Shown in pieces: positions 58,892-64,000 of a stretch of DNA of 64,000 nt. Source of the DNA: an uncultured Christensenella sp. Lineage in GTDB: Bacteria > Bacillota > Clostridia > Christensenellales > Borkfalkiaceae. Location of the stretch: positions 14,575 through 78,574 of the forward strand of contig CAJUET010000009.1 of NCBI GenBank assembly GCA_910585595.1, in the 5' to 3' direction. Numbering within the stretch: position 1 is the first letter of the stretch; each line of letters begins with the position of its first letter. Position numbers and translations under genes: made by a program. The notes under the pieces were generated by a model. It was not told the origin of the DNA. It worked only from the letters and a program-made list of their open reading frames with translations, and did no database searches.

Positions 58892-59887
58892 ATGGGAAAA
58901 CAGAATTTTTCTAAAATTAAATTATTAAAGATTTGGGAGATGCTGAAGCAGGACACTGACGAACAGCATCCTTTGACGACCAATCAAATAATAGAGAAAT
59001 TAAATGCGGTAGGGTTAGAGTGCGACCGCAAAACCCTATACCAAGATATAGCAACACTCAATGCCTACGGGTATGAGATCATACAGCGCAGAGGGCAACA
59101 CAACAATTCTTACTATGTAATAGACCGTAACTTTGACGTACCAGAACTCCGTATCTTAATGGACGCAGTGCAAGCTGCAAGTTTTGTTACCGAAAAAAAG
59201 ACAGCCGAATTTATAGACAAGATTTCGGCGCTCGGCGGTAGCAATCGTGCCGAACTGCTGAAAAGAAATATCGTTTTATTCAACACGACCAAGCATACAA
59301 ACGAAAACATTTATTACAGCATTGATAAGATAGACGAAGCTATATTGTCAGAGAAGAAAATCATATTCAAGTATTTCGATTATGATTTGCACGGTGAAAG
59401 AGTATTCCGTAGGGAAGGGCACCGTTACGTTGCAAATCCCGTAACATTGGTTTTCTCTAATGATAATTATTATCTTGTCTGTTATCACGATAACCATAAA
59501 ACACTTACGAACTATCGTATAGACCGTATGACGGAAGTCGATATACTCGAAGCACCTATCAATAAAGAGGCAAGACCAAAGGGCACAGATGTTTCGGATA
59601 GCCGTAAGCAAGCCTTTTCAATGTTTAGCGGCGAAACGCAAAAGGTAACTTTTGAAATGACTTCCGATTTGATAGATGTCATTTTCGATAAGTTCGGCGA
59701 GAAAACCAAGATTGCCGATATAGGCAATAATAAAATTCAGTTTTCAGCCGAAGTACAAATAAGCAATATGTTTTTCGGTTGGTGTTGCAGTTTTGGCGAT
59801 AAGATGAAAATCGTTGCGCCAAGAGAGCTTAAAAATCAATTTATAGAATATTTGCAAACGCTTTCAACTATGTACACAGTCGATTAA
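58892..59887 (+). CDS. WYL-domain transcriptional regulator
   Basis: 331 residues. An N-terminal winged helix (LTTNQIIEKLNAV...CDRKTLYQDIATLNAYG, about residues 27-70), a central WYL domain (YFDYDLHGERVFRREGHRYVANPVTLVFSNDNYYLVCY...YRIDRM) and a WCX-like C-terminal extension are visible. WYL proteins of this build (BrxR, CapW) often control defence islands on mobile elements and respond to nucleic-acid or nucleotide ligands. It is the first gene of a set with the sigma-like and HKD-helicase genes (24 bp to the next). Its promoter makes a leaderless mRNA. The A+T-rich codon use differs from the chromosomal part. Confidence 0.88.
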   Translation: MGKQNFSKIKLLKIWEMLKQDTDEQHPLTTNQIIEKLNAVGLECDRKTLYQDIATLNAYGYEIIQRRGQHNNSYYVIDRNFDVPELRILMDAVQAASFVTEKKTAEFIDKISALGGSNRAELLKRNIVLFNTTKHTNENIYYSIDKIDEAILSEKKIIFKYFDYDLHGERVFRREGHRYVANPVTLVFSNDNYYLVCYHDNHKTLTNYRIDRMTEVDILEAPINKEARPKGTDVSDSRKQAFSMFSGETQKVTFEMTSDLIDVIFDKFGEKTKIADIGNNKIQFSAEVQISNMFFGWCCSFGDKMKIVAPRELKNQFIEYLQTLSTMYTVD

Positions 59888-59911
59888 CACAGGTAACAAT
59901 GAGAGGATTGA

Positions 59912-62722
59912 ATGCAGGATTTTGAAACTCTGTATGACGAGAAATTATCGTCAATGCAGGACAATGAAATAGTAGATGAATACTTTATGAGCCTTTTACG
60001 GACTCATAGTTTTGTCGAACTTCTTAAATCCTTATATTACAGTCCGCATGATGCTGATATGTCAATATATTTGGAGTGTTTGAAGCAAGGTTATCGTATG
60101 TGTGATTTGCAACGAGCCTTTTGCTTTTTGAATGATGAATGGTATGATGGTCCAATTTGCATTATTGTCGAGGAAAGGGATAGTAAAGAAGAACTTGTTG
60201 AGGTGAGTGACGAACCCGTAGAAACTATTTCTCGGTTTACAGAGGAGTATTTTTTACGTATACGTTTAATTTCGGAAGAGGAAGTAATTATTGGCGAAAC
60301 AAATAGTATAAAGATTGAAAGCAACTTATTTTCGGTGAATTCTATATTTAGTGAAGCAGCAGAAGGGGCGTCATTAAATATAGATCAGAATAATGTATTA
60401 TCTATTCGTAATTCCGGCGAGGAATTACATAATAATTCCGAGTTAAAATTAGATGCGAGCAATGTGGAAGTTGTTCATAGATATAATAGCGATTCAGTTC
60501 AGTGTTTAGATGGCGATTTGGCTGGCGATTTCTATTATGCAATTATCAATGCGGCAGATGAGCTTTTTAGTGTGTTGGAAAAAGAAAACTGTTTAATGCG
60601 GACAAGGCAATATATTGACAGTTTGAATGTGCCTTTTGCCGAAGTGCAGATTGAAAGATTTATAAACGATAAAAGTATAGTTGAAAAATGTAATCAATCA
60701 AGCATTTATAATCTCGCTGACTTTTTAGAACGCTCGCCGATTTATATATCCACTCAAGAGATGTTTGAGATTTATAGCGCATTACAGCAGGTCGATACCG
60801 CTCTACCCATTGATATTTTCAATTCGTGGATAAATAAGTTGGCGCCGCGTGAGTATTATGTCCTTAAAAAACGATATTTGGATGGGCAGTTGCTTACTTT
60901 AGAAAGCGTTGGTGAAATTTGTAATGTTTCAAGAGAGAGGATACGGCAGGTTGAGTCAAAGGCTATTAGAGGAATGCTGTCGCCCAAAAGAAATAAATTC
61001 AGAATTGCTTTAGTATCTCAATTAAAATTGTTTAGTCCGCATAAATCATATATTACTATTTCCGAATTAGAGGAATTGGGTTTAGGCGCTAATGTTGCGA
61101 TATTTCTTGACAAGACAACGGGCGATGTTTTTTATGAAAGTGGATACAGCGCTTGCTTTTTTAGCGGAGATTCAAAAGATAAACTTGATTTCTGTTTGGA
61201 AGAGCTTCCAAATGAATTTACTAAAACAGATCTTCAAGAGTATAGTGTTCTAATATCCGAGAAATTGAATAATGCTTTTACCGCAAATGAAATTACTGAT
61301 TTGATTTGCAGTAAGTATAGGATTTACGGTGAGTATATTGCAAAGAACAGAATAACCCTTAAAGTCATATTGTCTTTCCTAATGCAAAAATACTTCCCAG
61401 ACGGAATGGATATATATGAAGATGCTAATATAGATTTCTTGCGCGAAAAGGCATACATAGAGTTTGATGGCTTTGAATTGGCTGATAATAATAGGGCCGT
61501 GCGCGCAAGGTTACAGGCTTTTTGTGTCATGGTCGCTCGCGGCATTTGGAAATATGATACCGAGCAAGTTCTTATTTCTAATGAACTGCAAGTCGCAATC
61601 CTTGATTACATAAAGCAATATAATTCGCCTGTTTTGCCTATTCAAGCAATAATGGATAAGTTCAGTGCTGAACTTGGTGAAATTGAAATTTATAATAAAT
61701 ATTCATTGCATAGTCAGTTGAAAAAAATCTTGCCTAACGAATATTCTATCAATCGTGATTATGTGATGAAAAGTACCGGTGATACGTTTTATAGCGTTAT
61801 TGAGGCCTTTGTTAAGCAATCTGCTTTCCCCGTAACCAAGAGGGATATTCAAAGTAATTTTCCGGGCGCAACGGAAATTGTTATACAACAGATGGCGGCG
61901 GCAACTAAAGTTATAAATATGAATGGGTATTACGTTCATCTTGATAATTTAGAGATAACTGACGATGAAATTTCTTCGTTAAAGTACGCAGTAGATAATG
62001 AATTGAGAGATAGGGAAATTCATCACGCCAATATTGTATTTTCCAGAATTAGGGGTAGTTTATCGGGACTATTTAATAGGGTTGGCGTAAATCACTATTT
62101 GCAATTCTTTTACTTGCTTCGAGAAATATTTCCTAATGATTACGAATATAACAGACCGTTTATTGGGGCTTTGGGCGTTGAAGTGATCAGCGGCGAAGCT
62201 CAAGTTATTAACTTGATAATGCAGTATGATGAGTGTAGCATAGCCAATATTAGGCAGTTTGCAAAGGAAGTCGGGACTACTATAGAACGATATATAGAGT
62301 TTATAGATAGGAATAATGACGCCTTCATATTTAAGAACAGAGAAACTATTATTTCTGTAAACGCAGCCGGACTTGATGAAGTGGATTTTTCGAGATTGGA
62401 CGATGTTTTAGATGAGTTTATAGGCAACGAGCAGTATAGGTTACTATCAGACTTTTATAATTATCGTGAATTACCTGATTTAGCTTGTTTATGGAATACA
62501 TGGCTTTTGTATAGTGTCATTAAGAAGTATTCAACAAAGTTCAAATTGGCATTAACGTCTAATTATCTCAATGAGGCAAAGCCGATTTTAGTGCGACAAG
62601 GTTTCGATGAGTCCAACATTGATTTTGGCGCTTTAGCCGAAATAGACCAAGGCGACTCGGAACAGTTTGATAATAATGACGAAGATATTTTAGATTCTTT
62701 CGATTACGATGATTTGGAGTAA
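59912..62722 (+). CDS. 936-residue protein with sigma-70 region-4-like HTH, function unknown
   Basis: A GAGAGG site precedes ATG 59912. Residues about 306-358 (LAPREYYVLKKRYLD...LTLESVGEICNVSRERIRQVESKAI) match the region 4.2 helix-turn-helix of sigma-70 factors closely. No region 2 (-10 reading and core-binding) is seen, so it is not an ordinary sigma factor. The remaining 570 or so C-terminal residues are rich in helical, charged segments that look like repeated winged-helix modules, ending in an acidic tail. No membrane segments or nuclease motifs were recognised. It ends 2 bp before the HKD-helicase gene, so the two are almost certainly coexpressed and may act together on DNA. Confidence 0.75.
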   Translation: MQDFETLYDEKLSSMQDNEIVDEYFMSLLRTHSFVELLKSLYYSPHDADMSIYLECLKQGYRMCDLQRAFCFLNDEWYDGPICIIVEERDSKEELVEVSDEPVETISRFTEEYFLRIRLISEEEVIIGETNSIKIESNLFSVNSIFSEAAEGASLNIDQNNVLSIRNSGEELHNNSELKLDASNVEVVHRYNSDSVQCLDGDLAGDFYYAIINAADELFSVLEKENCLMRTRQYIDSLNVPFAEVQIERFINDKSIVEKCNQSSIYNLADFLERSPIYISTQEMFEIYSALQQVDTALPIDIFNSWINKLAPREYYVLKKRYLDGQLLTLESVGEICNVSRERIRQVESKAIRGMLSPKRNKFRIALVSQLKLFSPHKSYITISELEELGLGANVAIFLDKTTGDVFYESGYSACFFSGDSKDKLDFCLEELPNEFTKTDLQEYSVLISEKLNNAFTANEITDLICSKYRIYGEYIAKNRITLKVILSFLMQKYFPDGMDIYEDANIDFLREKAYIEFDGFELADNNRAVRARLQAFCVMVARGIWKYDTEQVLISNELQVAILDYIKQYNSPVLPIQAIMDKFSAELGEIEIYNKYSLHSQLKKILPNEYSINRDYVMKSTGDTFYSVIEAFVKQSAFPVTKRDIQSNFPGATEIVIQQMAAATKVINMNGYYVHLDNLEITDDEISSLKYAVDNELRDREIHHANIVFSRIRGSLSGLFNRVGVNHYLQFFYLLREIFPNDYEYNRPFIGALGVEVISGEAQVINLIMQYDECSIANIRQFAKEVGTTIERYIEFIDRNNDAFIFKNRETIISVNAAGLDEVDFSRLDDVLDEFIGNEQYRLLSDFYNYRELPDLACLWNTWLLYSVIKKYSTKFKLALTSNYLNEAKPILVRQGFDESNIDFGALAEIDQGDSEQFDNNDEDILDSFDYDDLE

Positions 62723-62724
62723 AT

Positions 62725-64000
62725 ATGAATTTCAAGGACTTACTAATTAAAAAAAGTTATATCAATCGAGGAACAGACAATTTTGTGGACTGTTTGCTTA
62801 ATCCTGCGCTTAAGTTGGCTACAACGTATCGAAGAAGCGTTGGGTTTTTCTCGTCCTCTGTTTTTAAGTTAATCATAAATGCTTTGCCATCGTTTATTCG
62901 TAATGGCGGTAAAGTTAATTTGATTGTAAGCCCTACATTAAGTGAAGATGATATAGCGGCAATACAGTTGGGTTATGAACGTAAAGAGGATTTGATTAAC
63001 CGTAGGTTTTTTGAGGACTTTAATAGTGAAATTAAGTATTTTGATGATGCCAGCTTGGAAGTGTTGTCAGAGCTTGTCGCAAGGGATATTTTAGATATTA
63101 AAGTCGCTTCGGTTAAAAACGATATTGGTATCTATCACGACAAATTAGGAATACTGATCGACAAAGACGATAATAAAATTGTTTTTTATGGTTCGCCGAA
63201 CTCGTCCGTGAATGCTTATCAAAACAACTACGAAAGAGTTAGAGTGGTCCGTAGTTGGATTGCAGGCGAGGGTGATAGTGTAGATGATGAGGTTGTAGAG
63301 TTCGATAAACTTTGGGATAACCAAAACGAATTTTTAGATGTCTATAACTTTATGGATTCCATTAAGAAAAGTATTTTCAATGTCATTGAAGAAAGAAAGT
63401 TTATCAAGAAAAACTCCGAGCCGATTAAGTTATTTGATTATCAGGAAAATGCTATTCAAAAGTGGGTAGAAAACGGCTATAAAGGTTTCTATATTATGGC
63501 AACCGGTACAGGTAAAACTTGGACTGCCATATATTCTGCCAAAAAACTCATAGAAGATTTTCCAAGTCTTGTTGTTATAGCTGCGCCGTATAAGCACCTT
63601 GTTAAACAATGGGCTGAAGATGTTAAGAGAGCATTTAATGATGCAGGTATCGTGCTTATATCATCTGAAAACCATCAGTGGTACAGCATTGCAAAGCAAT
63701 TAGTTATTGCGCAAAAGTATAGTCCTGAAAAGCAAATTATTTTGATTACAACGATAAAATCCTTTTACTCCGATAAGTTCAAATCTGTAATGGATTTATC
63801 AAGTCAAGAAAAATTGCTTATCGTGGATGAGGCACATAGGTTTACTCAACGCGATGAAGAATTGCATACTACATTCAAGTATATGCTTGGTTTAAGTGCA
63901 ACACCTATCAATGGTAAAAATAATGCGGCAGGTGTTGATTTAGTCAATTTCTTTGGAGGGCAAGTATTTAATTTGCCCATAGAAGAGGCTTTGGAACGTC
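62725..64000 (+). CDS. HKD nuclease (PLD-like) fused to SF2 helicase, 5' part
   Basis: The frame opens at ATG 62725 and is still open at the window edge (425 codons seen). Residues about 1-190 form a phospholipase-D-like nuclease domain with one HKD motif, His138-x-Lys140 and Asp146 (YHDKLGILID), and YGSPNSS after it. Residues from about 235 form a superfamily 2 helicase: Q-like FDYQENAIQKW, Walker A ATGTGKT (259-265), DEAH box starting at Asp368, and GLSATP near 390. The HKD-plus-SSL2-type helicase build (COG3886/COG1061) is common in genomic islands and resembles parts of restriction-like defence systems. It lies 2 bp after the sigma-like gene. Confidence 0.88.
   Translation, partial: MNFKDLLIKKSYINRGTDNFVDCLLNPALKLATTYRRSVGFFSSSVFKLIINALPSFIRNGGKVNLIVSPTLSEDDIAAIQLGYERKEDLINRRFFEDFNSEIKYFDDASLEVLSELVARDILDIKVASVKNDIGIYHDKLGILIDKDDNKIVFYGSPNSSVNAYQNNYERVRVVRSWIAGEGDSVDDEVVEFDKLWDNQNEFLDVYNFMDSIKKSIFNVIEERKFIKKNSEPIKLFDYQENAIQKWVENGYKGFYIMATGTGKTWTAIYSAKKLIEDFPSLVVIAAPYKHLVKQWAEDVKRAFNDAGIVLISSENHQWYSIAKQLVIAQKYSPEKQIILITTIKSFYSDKFKSVMDLSSQEKLLIVDEAHRFTQRDEELHTTFKYMLGLSATPINGKNNAAGVDLVNFFGGQVFNLPIEEALER

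Noticed and set aside
59912..62722. Alternative sigma factor
   Set aside because: Only a region-4-like segment is present; region 2 is missing and the size is wrong.

Overview
The window looks like a chromosome segment of a fermentative, Gram-positive Clostridia-type anaerobe. The evidence is Pta-AckA acetate formation, HPr kinase, MutS2, a YlxY-like deacetylase next to an M16 peptidase, a U32/DUF3656 protein, a class-A-like RNase P RNA and a 6S RNA. Base composition is near 50% G+C for most of the window but clearly more A+T-rich after about 56.5 kb. I cannot fix the genus; a gut lineage (Christensenellales or relatives) is only a guess from gene content.

Layout. 1-5.8 kb: end of a flavoprotein, tmcAL, pta-ackA, DUF177-rpmF, a flavin reductase. 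5.8-8 kb: a lipoprotein and the wreck of a secreted subtilase that kept a Hint (hedgehog/intein) domain. 8-11.3 kb: copper efflux (csoR, and copA with a copZ-like domain fused at its end) and an ArsR regulator. 11.3-24.2 kb: housekeeping and repair genes (ttcA-like, tcdA, uvrC, hprK, U32, mutS2, deacetylase, M16, two base-repair genes, acpP), then 6S RNA and tRNA-Glu. 24.2-24.6 kb: an IS200-like relic.

24.6-44.3 kb is a mannoside-utilisation locus. It holds a one-polypeptide mannose-6-phosphate isomerase/ROK sugar kinase, a GntR-LacI type repressor and a sugar ABC importer without its own ATPase. It also holds a GxGYxYP lipoprotein, a 1204-residue surface protein with six repeats, GH38 and GH92 alpha-mannosidases, and a PfkB kinase, D-lyxose/D-mannose isomerase and class II aldolase. 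Read together, oligomannosides are bound outside, imported, cut to mannose in the cytosol and sent to glycolysis by two possible routes: kinase then ManA, or isomerase then fructose kinase then aldolase.

44.3-54.9 kb: two Sel1-repeat proteins, two decayed genes (a DUF2264/flavoprotein chimera and a hydroxyacid dehydrogenase), radC with a two-component system, pyk and rnpB. At 56.5 kb a zinc-ribbon/coiled-coil/leucine-rich-repeat gene stops abruptly where an A+T-rich island begins. The island starts with a large serine recombinase and a paralogue lacking the catalytic serine. It continues with a 197-bp nested palindrome, a WYL regulator, a 936-residue protein with a sigma-70 region-4-like helix-turn-helix, and an HKD (phospholipase D-type) nuclease/SF2 helicase that runs off the window. 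This WYL/sigma-like/HKD-helicase set is the best candidate here for an undescribed, probably anti-mobile-element system.

A second theme is leaderless expression. Five genes (DUF177, uvrC, gntR, radC, WYL) have a good -35/-10 promoter whose -10 box ends only 6-10 nt before the start codon, leaving no room for a Shine-Dalgarno site.
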